NCBI RefSeq assembly: GCF_000422925.1
Contig: NZ_AUGZ01000037.1
Location: 1 to 38,751, forward strand
Direction: 5' to 3'
Origin: Paludibacterium yongneupense DSM 18731
GTDB taxonomy: Bacteria; Pseudomonadota; Gammaproteobacteria; Burkholderiales; Chromobacteriaceae
DNA: 38,751 bases
Below the pieces are notes generated by a model. The model worked only from the letters and a program-made list of their open reading frames with translations, had not been told where the DNA came from and searched no databases. Below, piece by piece: positions 7,466 through 16,299 of the stretch (position 1 is the first letter of the stretch; the number at the start of each line of letters is the position of its first letter). Position numbers and translations under genes: made by a program.

Positions 7466-7909
7466 GTGATGCTGAATGAAACGATCACCGTAAAGGATAG
7501 CGAATTGGTTCATGGCTTTCTTCCAGTCATGCGCCGCACGGCTCCAGTTGGCGTATGGTGGCCCCCCGGTGATGCGCCCTTGGCGAGGGCCGACCACCCC
7601 AGCTCGACCCACGCGGGCCCGGTGTTGATCGGCGACGCCATAACGTCTGCGGCGACAAGCGCCGCGATGCGTGCGGGACTTAAAGACTGCAAGAAGGCCG
7701 ATATTTTTGACATGCGCGTCACCGAAGCCGCCCACGACGTTACCAGCGCGGGAACAACATTCAAGGGCGTCTGGAATGAGGTCTGGACGTTTAGAATGTG
7801 CAGCCAGATGGTCGACGTTGCCATGATATTCATTCCCGACGCCAACGGCGGTGGCACGTCGTTTACATCGGGCCCGGTCACCCCGCAAGCCGCTGCGGTC
7901 AAGCCTTAG
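7466..7909 (+). CDS. Hypothetical protein (147 aa), possibly N-terminally truncated
   Basis: The frame begins GTG ATG; no good ribosome site is visible. The C-terminal half (FDMRVTEAAHDV, then FKGVWNEVWTFRMCSQMVDV, then IPDANGGGTSF) has the look of a beta-rich secreted domain with a conserved Trp-x-Glu-x-Trp core and a cysteine. I recall similar segments in uncharacterised exported proteins. No signal peptide is present, and the N-terminal 60 residues look unlike the rest. The gene may thus be the tail of a larger exported protein that lost its start during rearrangement. It lies between the Fic operator region and the AraC gene. Confidence 0.45.
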   Translation: MMLNETITVKDSELVHGFLPVMRRTAPVGVWWPPGDAPLARADHPSSTHAGPVLIGDAITSAATSAAMRAGLKDCKKADIFDMRVTEAAHDVTSAGTTFKGVWNEVWTFRMCSQMVDVAMIFIPDANGGGTSFTSGPVTPQAAAVKP

Positions 7910-8046
7910 TCAGGGGACGCGGCGCCAGAATTTCAGCCCAGGCAACGATCCCTACACCTCATGAAGGGGAACCGGATCGTCCAGGGCCGCGGCAGACACG
8001 GTACAGGACAGCGCTCCATTCACACGACCCAATGTCGATGCCAAAG

Positions 8047-8976
8047 TCATATAGGCACGGTACTCGTCTGCGATCGGGAATAGCGGCCGGGGGGAATGCC
8101 CACGTAGCGGGTGAAGGCGACGCTGAAAGCGCTGACCGAGCCATAACCGACGCGCTCCGCGATCTCGGCCATCGGCGATTCTCCTTGTCGCAGCAGCTGC
8201 TTCGCCATGGCCATACGCCATGCCAGCAGGTATTCCATCGGAGCCACGCCCAGCGCGCGGCTGAATCGCTCAAAGAAGGTCGAGCGCGACATCGCGGCCT
8301 CTTGCGCCAGCTGCGCGATGCTCCACGGGGACGCGGGGCACTCGTGCATGCGGCGGAGCACCTGCGCCAGCCTGGGATCGGACAAGCCACGCACCAGGCC
8401 CGGTGACGCCGCGGTACTGGCGCTTGACCGGAAAACCTCGATCAGCAGCACCTCCAGCAGGCGGGCCGTGACGATCTCGCGCGCCGACCGGTCGGCCCGG
8501 GCTTCGTCGCCGAGCAGTTGGACCAGCGCCGCCAAACGCCGCTCGCCGCGCACATGCACCCATTGCGGCAACAGCGACACCAGCAGCGCCGCATCCGGCG
8601 ATCCGAACTCGCAATGCCCGATTAGCATGCGTGCGTCCACCGCGCCGTCCGGATCACCGACCCGTGCGCCATCCTGCATCGGAGCGATTGGGGTGGTGAC
8701 GGTCTCCCCCTCCAGCGGCGGCAAACGGTCGAGACTGGAGGTGGCAATGGCGTGTGCGGACGGAATCAGCACAAAGTCGCCTTCATGCAGCGTGATCGTG
8801 TCGCTGCGTTGCGGGCTGTCGACGGTCAGATGGCAAGCGCCCTCCAGCACGACGACGTAGAACGGACGGCCCATCTCGCCCCGGCGAACCGCCCAAGGGG
8901 CCGACGCCACGACGAGTTTCGAGAACGGAGCACTCGGCTGCAGTAAGGCGACGACTTCGGCTAGTGGGTCGACCAT
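8047..8976 (-). CDS. AraC-family transcriptional regulator with N-terminal cupin domain
   Basis: A 309-residue protein. Residues 1-190 form a cupin-type ligand domain (GEMGRPFYVVVLEGACHLTV, then LHEGDFVLIPSAHA), as in the AraC_binding/Cupin_6 group. The C-terminal 100 residues carry the double helix-turn-helix (WSIAQLAQEAAMSRSTFFERF and MAEIAERVGYGSVSAFSVAF, then the RYVGIPPGRYSR signature). It is divergent from the SDR gene with about 100 bp between starts, a common regulator/target layout. It probably senses a small organic molecule and controls the SDR and itself. The ligand is unknown. Confidence 0.88.
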   Translation of the reverse strand: MVDPLAEVVALLQPSAPFSKLVVASAPWAVRRGEMGRPFYVVVLEGACHLTVDSPQRSDTITLHEGDFVLIPSAHAIATSSLDRLPPLEGETVTTPIAPMQDGARVGDPDGAVDARMLIGHCEFGSPDAALLVSLLPQWVHVRGERRLAALVQLLGDEARADRSAREIVTARLLEVLLIEVFRSSASTAASPGLVRGLSDPRLAQVLRRMHECPASPWSIAQLAQEAAMSRSTFFERFSRALGVAPMEYLLAWRMAMAKQLLRQGESPMAEIAERVGYGSVSAFSVAFTRYVGIPPGRYSRSQTSTVPI

Positions 8977-8986
8977 TCCGGACTAT

Positions 8987-9018
8987 CTCTACAAATTAGT
9001 GGACTTGTAATTATAGAG
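8987..9018. promoter_or_regulatory. Inverted repeat between divergent AraC and SDR genes
   Basis: CTCTA at 8987-8991 is mirrored by TAGAG at 9014-9018, with AATT blocks inside each half and an ACAA/TTGT pair nearer the centre. The symmetry is imperfect. The site lies within the only spacer between the two divergent starts, so it is a candidate operator for the AraC protein. Confidence 0.35.
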
Positions 9019-9074
9019 GGTCCAAAGCCCACGCTCTACCATGGGAACCGTCATCCAACACTATGGAGTCCCCC

Positions 9075-9827
9075 ATGTCCCCTTCTCCCACCATCCTGAT
9101 TACGGGCTGCTCGTCCGGTTTTGGCCTGGAGACCGCGCGCTTGTTTCTCGATAAAGGCTGGCGCGTCGTCGCGACGATGCGCACGCCGCGCGACGATCTG
9201 CTGCCGCGCTCGGACGCGCTACGCGTGCTGCCGCTCGACGTCACCGACTCCGAAAGCATCCGTCGCTGCATCGAGGCAGCCGGGCCGATCGACGCACTGG
9301 TCAACAACGCCGGCGTCGGCCTGCTCGGACCGCTGGAAGGCAGCCCGCGGGACAACGCGCGCGAGGTTTTCGAAACCAATACGCTCGGCACCATCGCGAT
9401 GACGCAGGCCGTGCTGCCACAGCTCCGACAGCGGCGGTCGGGCGTCGTGGTGAACGTCACATCAAGCGTAACCCTGATGCCGCTGCCGCTGTTATCGGTC
9501 TACACCGGCAGCAAGGCCGCGGTGAACGCGTTCACGGAATCGCTCGCGCTGGAACTGGCGGCGTTCGACGTCCGCGTTCGCTTAGTGCTGCCGGGACGTG
9601 CGCCCGGCACGAGCTTCGGTAACAACGCCCGCCGGCTGATGAGCGCTGTCGTGCCGGAGGCGTATGCCGGTCTCATGCAGAACGTGTTCACGACCTTGCA
9701 GGATGCCAGTACGCCCGTCACGCACGCGCAGGATGTAGCCGAGGCCGTGTGGCAGGCAGTCACCGACCCGGCGGCGCCGATGCGTATCGCGGCGGGTGCC
9801 GACGCCGTCGCCCTGGCAGGCATCTGA
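9075..9827 (+). CDS. Short-chain dehydrogenase/reductase (SDR)
   Basis: A 250-residue classical SDR. It shows the nucleotide-binding motif TGCSSGFG near the N-terminus, the NNAG motif, the catalytic Ser in VVNVTSS and the YTGSK (YxxxK) pair. GGAG lies 6 nt before the ATG at 9075, so this start is preferred over 9063. The family reduces or oxidises alcohols, ketones or sugars with NAD(P)H; the substrate cannot be read from the sequence. The divergent AraC gene is the likely regulator. A strong hairpin terminator follows. Confidence 0.88.
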   Translation: MSPSPTILITGCSSGFGLETARLFLDKGWRVVATMRTPRDDLLPRSDALRVLPLDVTDSESIRRCIEAAGPIDALVNNAGVGLLGPLEGSPRDNAREVFETNTLGTIAMTQAVLPQLRQRRSGVVVNVTSSVTLMPLPLLSVYTGSKAAVNAFTESLALELAAFDVRVRLVLPGRAPGTSFGNNARRLMSAVVPEAYAGLMQNVFTTLQDASTPVTHAQDVAEAVWQAVTDPAAPMRIAAGADAVALAGI

Positions 9828-9876
9828 CGGCACAGCCGGTGATCCTGGACGCCCGCGTTCAGGGTCACCGGCAAAC

Positions 9877-9914
9877 GGTGGGTCCCCGCCCGGTCGCGGG
9901 GACCCACCTTCTCC
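9877..9914 (+). terminator. Rho-independent-type terminator after the SDR gene
   Basis: A perfect 13-bp stem (GGTGGGTCCCCGC paired with GCGGGGACCCACC, 6-nt loop) is followed by TTCTCCC. The T tract is short, but the stem is very stable. Another imperfect inverted repeat (CCGGTGA ... TCACCGG) lies just upstream. Confidence 0.6.
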
Positions 9915-10031
9915 CTGACGGTTGAGGCGAGCACTGGGTCATGCCGCGTCACCGTCCTGGCCCAAGACGATATGTACAAAATTGTCCCGGATCCGATGGC
10001 TGATGCCCGGATTCCAGACCAGGCCCACCTG

Positions 10032-10780
10032 CTATTCGCAGGCCGCCGGCTCGCCATCCAGTGGTGTCAGACCGACTGTGGCCGGTGCGATGTTCGCAGC
10101 ACTCAAGAGGACGATGGCACGGCCTACGCCTGCCGCGACCAGTGACAGCACCGTCTGGACATCGCTCGCATACTGAAGAATCTTCGGCTGAGCGCCGTTA
10201 TGCTCATACAGCTGCCTGATCTGCCAGGCCAGCCCCTGCCCTCTCTGCGGCAGCAAGGCAATCAAAGCCTCGCCGGCGATGTCGTCAAAACAGACCGGGC
10301 CGACCGGCTCCCCCGGAGTCACCAGTGCCAGGCGATCGGTCTGCAAGATGCAAGCACTCAGCGCCTCCGGTACGGGCAGGCGGATAAAACCAAGCTGCAA
10401 CTCGCCAGACAGCAATCGCGCGACCTGCTCGGCTGAAGACATGTCGTCCAGTACCAGCTCCAGCTCAGGGAAACGGGTGCGGAAGCGGGCCACCCACTTG
10501 GTGGCAAGCGCAATGGACGACAGGCCGAAACCGATGGCAAGCCGCCGCAGATGCCCCTCGGCCGCCCGCTGGGCACGCAAATAGAACGTCTCGGCCTGCT
10601 GCAACAGGATGCGCGCTCGGCATGCAACGTCCTTCCCAGCGCGGTGAGCGTCGTTCCTGCCGTGCCGTTCCCGCTCGAACAGGGGCGCCCCCAGTCCGTC
10701 CACCAGCTGCCGGATCTGTTTGGTCAGTGCCGGCGGGGTGATGCACAGACGCCCCCCGGTGTTAGGGTCGTTGCCGTGTC
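10032..10780 (-). pseudogene. LysR-family regulator, broken
   Basis: The substrate-binding domain is well preserved (LRRLAIGFGLSS, then LELVLDDM, then LSLVAAGVGRAIVLL), and the second half of the helix-turn-helix is visible (CITPPALTKQIRQL, then LGAPLFERERHG). The first part of the DNA-binding domain is missing: upstream the frame stops at a TGA next to an insertion-sequence remnant. A short stretch around 10,605-10,650 reads correctly (TTLTALGRTLHAE) only in another frame, so two compensating indels are present. The gene therefore lacks a start and a full DNA-binding domain and is unlikely to work. Confidence 0.75.
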
Positions 10781-10826
10781 TTCAGATTGAATCAACTCAT
10801 CATCCGGGGCGGGGAAAGACCTTGTC

Positions 10827-11080
10827 GTGGCACGTTATTCATCCGAGCGCCGGGAGGCTTTGCTAAAGAAGTTGTTACACGTGGCCGAGCTGGCACGTCA
10901 GGAAGGTCTCTCCAAGCAGACTCTGTACAATTGGCGCAAACAGGCCAAAGCCAGAGGAGCGGTAGTACCTGGAGACAAGAATCGAGCTGAAGATTGGCCC
11001 GCTGAAGCCAAGCTGGCGATCGTCATCGAAACCGCCACACTCTCTGAGATTGAGTTCAGTGAGTGTCCCCCTCAACTGAC
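10827..11080 (+). pseudogene. IS3-type transposase OrfA remnant
   Basis: Starting at a GTG, the frame reads ARYSSERREALLKKLL, then VAELARQEGLSKQTLYNWRKQAK and EDWPAEAKLAIVIETATLSE. This is the helix-turn-helix half of an IS3-like OrfA protein. Compared with intact relatives a short segment after KKLL seems to be missing. The similarity ends near SEIEFSE (about 11,070), after which the frame reads unrelated sequence to 11,255. No OrfB and no clear terminal repeats are seen. The remnant lies against the truncated end of the LysR gene, so insertion and decay of this element probably destroyed that gene. Confidence 0.75.
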
Positions 11081-11583
11081 TGCTTTCGCACTACCGATCG
11101 CAAGTCCTCTCCAGAAGATGCGAATTTCCGCTCCGGCCGATGAGCGGTCGCCTGGTGATGATTACAACAGCCAGTGGAATCCTCGACGCGCTCGCATCCG
11201 CCCGGAACCGGCGATCGAATCGGTCCGCGATGCCCACGCTGGAGCGCCTGAATAACGATGGCACGCCCCCGTGGTGGGGATGCGAGGCACGGTAGGAACC
11301 GGATTCAGCCAGAAAAACATGCACCTGCTGGCGGACGCTATCAGAATTTGCTGGACTAGCATATCCGATGAAATTAGCATATCTACACAACATATATAAA
11401 GTTTACCCGCCGTTGAAGAACGACACGTTCAGATGTCACCTGCGTACGCTGGAGCACAGCGGCATGGTCGGGCAAAGGGTGATGCCGGGCCGGATTCGCT
11501 CGCCGTAGCCTGACGTGGGTGGCGTTTATCCAGCATGTCGTTGCGGGGTCTGATCGTGAAATTTAACTCAACCTCCGAGCCCA
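11081..11583. other. Non-coding stretch between the IS remnant and the NHL gene
   Basis: I see no supported gene here. A minus-strand frame at 11091-11393 has no recognisable content. The only structure noted is a direct repeat, TAGCATATC at 11357-11365 and 11375-11383 (18-bp period), in an AT-rich patch that also contains CATATATAAA. It could be part of a promoter for the NHL gene. Confidence 0.4.
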
Positions 11584-14055
11584 ATGCCCGTTGTTGCGAG
11601 TAATCGGCCAATCATAGTCCATGGCTATGGGGGCAAGGCTCCTACACTCCGACAGGTATATATGGATATCCAGACGAACACGCCATTTCAGCATATCGCC
11701 CTCTATGGTCAGTCGGCAGCGCAAGATCCTGATTTCAGTGGGCCGGTACCGCAGGATTTCACATTCAACTCGCCGGTTGGCGTCTGCATGGACCGGCAAC
11801 AGCATGTCTGGGTCTGCGACACGGGTAACAACAGAGTCGTGGTATTCGACAAGGATCTGGGCCGAATCGTTCGTGTCCTGAATTGTCCGGCTCCTGATAG
11901 CAAGGGCCCCGGTAGTCGCGCTTTTCGCATGCCGTTTCATGTCTGCCCCCACCCCCGGAAAAATCAGATATTCATCACTGACATGGGGAATTCGCGCGTG
12001 GTGGTGATGGAGTACGAGGGCGACAAGATCGACTTTGCCTTTGTCTTTGGCGACACCAGCGATAATGGCGGCGCTCCGCTGCAGGACCCGAACGGCATTG
12101 CCTTGGTGCGGCAGGAGGACGGCTCGTACGACATCCATGTCAACGACGAATTCTTTCATACCGAAAGCGAGAAGATACGTAACCGTTGTGTTCGTTACAA
12201 CGAAAATGGCAGCTATATCGATGAATTCCGCACTGTGATCGATCCGGAAGGCACTGCGCACGATTTGTACTGGCCACAGGGGCTCAGTGCAGACGATAGG
12301 GGAAACCTCTATCTGGCCAACACCGGCAGTTATGAGGTGCTGAAATTCGCAGCGGATGCCCCTGTCGACGCGAACTACTGCCTGCAGGGAAAAGAGCCGG
12401 TAGTCATGCACGCCTTCCAGCAGCCGAGCGGGCTTGGCATGATGAATATCATGCGCGACGTCAGCGTGATCGGAGACCGGGTTTTTGTGCCCGATAAAAA
12501 ACTGAACTCAATTTCGGTCTATGAGTTGGATGGCAAGCCGCTGACGACGATCCAGGGCATAGCGCCCAGCTGGAACCATGGTTCTCAGCCGGTGCGCACG
12601 GCAAGCGACCCGCTGTACTACGCGCTGGAAGATGCATCGCTGTTTAGTCCCTATGTCATCTGCCAGGGTGAAACGCCAGATATTTACTTTGTCAGCGAGC
12701 CGTTTTGCTCGCGCATTGTAAAATTGCAGATCGTCGGCTTGAACCAGGTGCTTCCTGTCGTCACGATGCTCACGGCGCTGGGGGCGCGTCGAGACCAGCC
12801 GGGCAACGCGCGGATAGCCCCTCAATTCAATTGCGTCACCGCAGTCAGCGGCTTGCAGCGCCCCCGCGCTCCCCGTGATGATGGTGCAAGCCCCGAGCTT
12901 GAATTACCGGACTATCTGCGCTTCAACCTGCTGCATCAGTGGTATGCCGACCTGGGTCAGAACCTGACCCAGCAGTATCAGTTCTGGTTCGGAGACTGGA
13001 GTCGCCAGATGTTGAAAGCCGTCGGTGCGCATGAGGCGGTCGCGGCGGGGAGCCTGGTCCTGGATGCCGGTAACTGGCGCATCAAGGCCTATAAGGAGCA
13101 AGACAGCCGTTTTATCCCCGTGGAGACCCGGGTCCTGGAGGGATTGTTCCTGCCTGGCGATCTTGCGATGGCAGTCTACCACCCCAAACAGGCCCTGCTC
13201 GGCCAGATTTGCCCAGGCACACCTCTGGTTCTGATCAGCAATTTTAATTCCAGCACGATCTGCCTGTATCAAGTCGGCCCCAATGGAAAGCTTCTCAATT
13301 ACGGGCTGCCTTTCGGCTATTACGGCCAGGAAGAAGGCGGACTGCGCGGGCCGCAAGGGATGGCGGTCAGCGACGACGGTGAAGTCTTTATCGTCGATTC
13401 GCTGAATAATCGCATGGCTAAGTGGCAAATACTGCAGACGGGCCAGGTGGTCTTCATCAAGAATTTCCGATGGAATCCCGCTGTCGCGGAGAAGAATCCT
13501 GCGGCCTTCACCCCCACCGATGTCGCGCTTAGCGCCGATGGCCGGGTCCTGGTCACAGACCAGTTCAACAACCGTATTTGCGTTTTCGACCGCAGTGGCA
13601 AGGATTTGTGGTGCTATGGCCAGGAAGGATACTGGGAAGAAGGGGATCCGGACGGCGAAAAATTCATGTTGCCGACCAGCCTGGCCATCGATGGCGAGTA
13701 TTTGATACTCAACGATCTGGTGAACCGTGCGCTCAAGCTTTTTCACATCGAAAGCCAGACGCTGACGTTCTTGGGAGGCGTTTCGCTGTTCAAGTTATCG
13801 GTTGGGCAAGGGGGCGTGTGGATGCCGTTCTTCATGCACGCCCACGATGGGCAGGTGCAGATCGCGGACTCGACCTACAATATCGTTCAGGTGTTCAACT
13901 ACACTCCCGCAAAACAGGCACGGCAGCAGCCGGCTGGAGCATCGAGGGCGAGCACACAAAAGCCTGCAGATCCGCCGGACGCTCCTGCGGTCAAAGCCCC
14001 GCCAGTCAGAAAGCCCAGGACACGGAGCGGAGAAAAAGCCAAGCAGCCTGATTAG
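11584..14055 (+). CDS. Large NHL-repeat beta-propeller protein (823 aa)
   Basis: The protein contains several NHL-type blade motifs: VGVCMDRQQHVWVCDTGNNRVVVFD (shortened: residues about 64-88), FITDMGNSRVVVME (about 129-141), LYWPQGLSADDRGNLYLANTGS, then in the second half GPQGMAVSDDGEVFIVDSLNNR (about 588-608) and TPTDVALSADGRVLVTDQFNNR (about 642-663). Two propellers are likely, joined by a middle part without clear repeats (about 380-560). The last 40 residues are a Pro/Lys/Arg/Ala tail. No signal peptide or membrane segment is seen, so it is probably cytoplasmic or exported by another route. An alternative start is ATG at 11662. Such propellers usually bind proteins or sugars; no catalytic role can be assigned. 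The gene stands alone between a decayed IS and a chemoreceptor gene. Confidence 0.75.
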   Translation: MPVVASNRPIIVHGYGGKAPTLRQVYMDIQTNTPFQHIALYGQSAAQDPDFSGPVPQDFTFNSPVGVCMDRQQHVWVCDTGNNRVVVFDKDLGRIVRVLNCPAPDSKGPGSRAFRMPFHVCPHPRKNQIFITDMGNSRVVVMEYEGDKIDFAFVFGDTSDNGGAPLQDPNGIALVRQEDGSYDIHVNDEFFHTESEKIRNRCVRYNENGSYIDEFRTVIDPEGTAHDLYWPQGLSADDRGNLYLANTGSYEVLKFAADAPVDANYCLQGKEPVVMHAFQQPSGLGMMNIMRDVSVIGDRVFVPDKKLNSISVYELDGKPLTTIQGIAPSWNHGSQPVRTASDPLYYALEDASLFSPYVICQGETPDIYFVSEPFCSRIVKLQIVGLNQVLPVVTMLTALGARRDQPGNARIAPQFNCVTAVSGLQRPRAPRDDGASPELELPDYLRFNLLHQWYADLGQNLTQQYQFWFGDWSRQMLKAVGAHEAVAAGSLVLDAGNWRIKAYKEQDSRFIPVETRVLEGLFLPGDLAMAVYHPKQALLGQICPGTPLVLISNFNSSTICLYQVGPNGKLLNYGLPFGYYGQEEGGLRGPQGMAVSDDGEVFIVDSLNNRMAKWQILQTGQVVFIKNFRWNPAVAEKNPAAFTPTDVALSADGRVLVTDQFNNRICVFDRSGKDLWCYGQEGYWEEGDPDGEKFMLPTSLAIDGEYLILNDLVNRALKLFHIESQTLTFLGGVSLFKLSVGQGGVWMPFFMHAHDGQVQIADSTYNIVQVFNYTPAKQARQQPAGASRASTQKPADPPDAPAVKAPPVRKPRTRSGEKAKQPD

Positions 14056-14170
14056 AACGAAACGGGCGGATGCGGGACGATCTGCAACAGAATGGCCATC
14101 CCGCATTCGCCGATAGTGTCTGTGCTTGCCACCAAGGGCATGTCATCGGGTCAGACGCTCCGCCCCGGTT

Positions 14171-15637
14171 TCATTGCACCTTGACCATGATGCGCAAAAT
14201 GCCCCACTGCCTGCCACGAACAAAGATAGGCGCAGAATAATTCTTCATCAGGTCAAATCGTCCCCCTCCCATATTCCGACGATAGGTTTGCACCAAAAAC
14301 GGCTTATTGGTTTTAACCTGATTCAGCGACGTGCGGTCGAGCTGCCGGGTTCGCGCACGCGAGTGGCTGGCATTCCATACGGGGTCTTTGCCGGGGGGAT
14401 GCGCAAAATCGCGGTTGATGATCGGGTAGTAATTATTCATATCCCCCATGGTGCACGCGACAATCGGCGGTGCCGATGCGACGACCTCGTCACACAGGGA
14501 AGCAAAGCGGCGTGCGCAGAAATCGGTATGCCGGGTCAGATAGTGCGGAGGCTCGACATCTGGAACCTTCTTGTATTGGGTATCGAACAGATCCTCAAGG
14601 GCAATTTCGCCTTTCTCCACGGCAAGATCAAATGTCTGCGATATTTGCTGTGCGGCTTGCACGACCTTCCCGATAAAAGGGGTATCGACAGTGTCGATGC
14701 CAGCTTCGGCCGACAGCGTAATCAGGTCTTCGCTCATACTCAATAACGAAGCCGTGTGCCCCTTGATTACCTCGATATCCTTGAGCGATTCTTTAGTGGT
14801 CGTGGCCACCCGCTCGACCTTGCCAGCCATCAATTGGCAGTGCTCACGATTCTTTACCGCATCGTCGGTAATCGCTTCCACCTTCGCTTTGACATGCGCC
14901 AAGTCCTGGCTCACCTGATCAATGCGGGTGACGGCCACCCCAATATCGCCTGACCCCGAACGCGCGGCGGAAGCAACTTCAGACGCCGCACGGCTATTGG
15001 TGATCAACACATCGACCTGATCGCTCAAGGCGGCAAGGGTGGACTGGATCAAGGCAACGGCGCTCCCGGTCTGAACCGAGAGGTTTTTGACATTATCGGC
15101 CACCACGGCGAAGCCACGTCCGGCCTCACCCGCGCGAGCGGCTTCGATACTGGCATTAAGGGCCAGCAAGTTGGTTTGACTCGCGATGTCGTTTACTGTT
15201 TTTGAGATTGCCGCGACCTGGTTCAATGACTCCAGAATCTCCGGCAATTTGGCTTCGATATGGCCAACGCCATCCACCAAATTAAGAATAGAGTCTAATG
15301 CGACTTTAACGGTGGAGCGGGTTTCGTCCATCAGATCGGACACCTGCGCCGTTGTCTTGCGCGTCGATTCTGCCGCATCGCCGATGCGCACATTCGAATC
15401 GGACAAAGAATGAATCGCATCAACCATCGACGTCATTTCTTCAGAACGACTCACGGCACGTTCACAGACCAGGTCCACTCTACCGTCGATTTCGACTGAC
15501 TCGATGCCCAAACGCCCCACCCGCTCTGAAACAGCGGTCATCGTCGGGAGCAAGGCCGAGATGACCACGCCGCCTTGCGGATTCAGATCGGGTGCATTTG
15601 TCTTTTTTCCGCCTAGAAACCAAGGAAGAAGTCCCAC
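14171..15637 (-). CDS. Soluble methyl-accepting chemotaxis protein with C-terminal sensor domain
   Basis: The 488-residue protein starts at a GTG with GGAGG 6 nt upstream. It has no membrane segment beyond a short hydrophobic start ([12 protein letters not shown]). The receptor signalling hairpin tip ([20 protein letters not shown], then [15 protein letters not shown]) lies around residues 150-190, inside long coiled coils. The C-terminal 130 residues hold a globular domain ([15 protein letters not shown], then [27 protein letters not shown], then WGILRIMV) resembling the PAS/Cache-like C-terminal domain of some betaproteobacterial receptors. The order (signalling first, sensor last) is inverted compared with classical receptors. 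It should couple to CheA/CheW in the cytoplasm. The signal is unknown. Confidence 0.88.
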   Translation of the reverse strand: MGLLPWFLGGKKTNAPDLNPQGGVVISALLPTMTAVSERVGRLGIESVEIDGRVDLVCERAVSRSEEMTSMVDAIHSLSDSNVRIGDAAESTRKTTAQVSDLMDETRSTVKVALDSILNLVDGVGHIEAKLPEILESLNQVAAISKTVNDIASQTNLLALNASIEAARAGEAGRGFAVVADNVKNLSVQTGSAVALIQSTLAALSDQVDVLITNSRAASEVASAARSGSGDIGVAVTRIDQVSQDLAHVKAKVEAITDDAVKNREHCQLMAGKVERVATTTKESLKDIEVIKGHTASLLSMSEDLITLSAEAGIDTVDTPFIGKVVQAAQQISQTFDLAVEKGEIALEDLFDTQYKKVPDVEPPHYLTRHTDFCARRFASLCDEVVASAPPIVACTMGDMNNYYPIINRDFAHPPGKDPVWNASHSRARTRQLDRTSLNQVKTNKPFLVQTYRRNMGGGRFDLMKNYSAPIFVRGRQWGILRIMVKVQ

Positions 15638-16211
15638 AGATCACCTCCGATAAAAAAGTGTCAGAGTGCAATATTCATATATTGTCACGCCACGGGGTAT
15701 GAAAGAAATGATATTTGTTTATTTCATTATCGTAAATGGCATATTTGCACGCCCCATTTGGGTGCACCATCGCACCGTCCGCATCAGACCGCGGACATCG
15801 GGATCAGCGATCGTCGTTATCTGAGTGCGCGCTCCTCCATCCTCTGGGCAAGGAGGGCTGATATCGGTAGAGGAGCATGTATATTTGAATCGCACTCTTT
15901 CCCGTTTCCATGTGCGATATCAGTCGCGTCCTCGGTATCACATCCAACACACGGAAGCGCGAATCGTCATGGCCGGCTCGGCCGGAGAAAGAGTGCGTCG
16001 GGGTTCGCGATGACGATCGCATTCCGGCTTCGGCTATGGGTCTGGCATCGCGCCTGACCTGCCCGCGCGAAGGATGGCAGCACTCGACTATCGGCCCCCG
16101 TCCCGGAGCACAGGGTCAGAGCGAAAATGACAGGCGGCATAGCCGCGACGCAGGCCTCCCCATATCCGGGCCAGGCCCATGGTTTCGCCTCCCGCATGAA
16201 GCATCCCGTGA
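15638..16211. other. Gene-free region upstream of the chemoreceptor and ileS leader
   Basis: No reading frame here is convincing. Close to the chemoreceptor start lies a palindrome CAATAT-TCAT-ATATTG (15669-15684) in AT-rich sequence, a possible operator or promoter part for that gene. The rest (about 15,760-16,210) is GC-rich without recognisable gene, repeat or RNA. It precedes the ileS promoter candidate. Confidence 0.4.
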
Positions 16212-16241
16212 TTGACAGGCCGGATGGGTATTTGTTACGGT
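16212..16241 (+). promoter_or_regulatory. Candidate ileS promoter
   Basis: TTGACA at 16212-16217 is a perfect -35 box. TACGGT at 16236-16241, 18 bp further, keeps the three most conserved -10 positions (TAnnnT). Transcription would start at about 16248, directly at the leader peptide ATG. That conflicts with use of the GGTGG at 16239-16243 as ribosome site, so either the peptide is translated leaderless or the true promoter lies elsewhere. Confidence 0.4.
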
Positions 16242-16248
16242 GGTCGCC

Positions 16249-16299
16249 ATGAACAGCCCTGCCGCCCGCTCCGCGCGAATTATTATCACCATTCTCTGA
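16249..16299 (+). CDS. ileS leader peptide (16 aa, Ile-rich)
   Basis: The frame encodes [16 protein letters not shown] followed by TGA. Four of the last six residues are isoleucine, three of them consecutive (ATT ATT ATC at 16279-16287). GGTGG lies 5 nt upstream of the ATG. The last codons and the stop overlap the first arm of a hairpin set that ends in an intrinsic terminator, and the next gene is isoleucyl-tRNA synthetase. The match of the run of Ile codons with the product of the downstream gene is the hallmark of a ribosome-sensing leader peptide. Its product probably has no role beyond translation itself. Confidence 0.85.
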   Translation: MNSPAARSARIIITIL

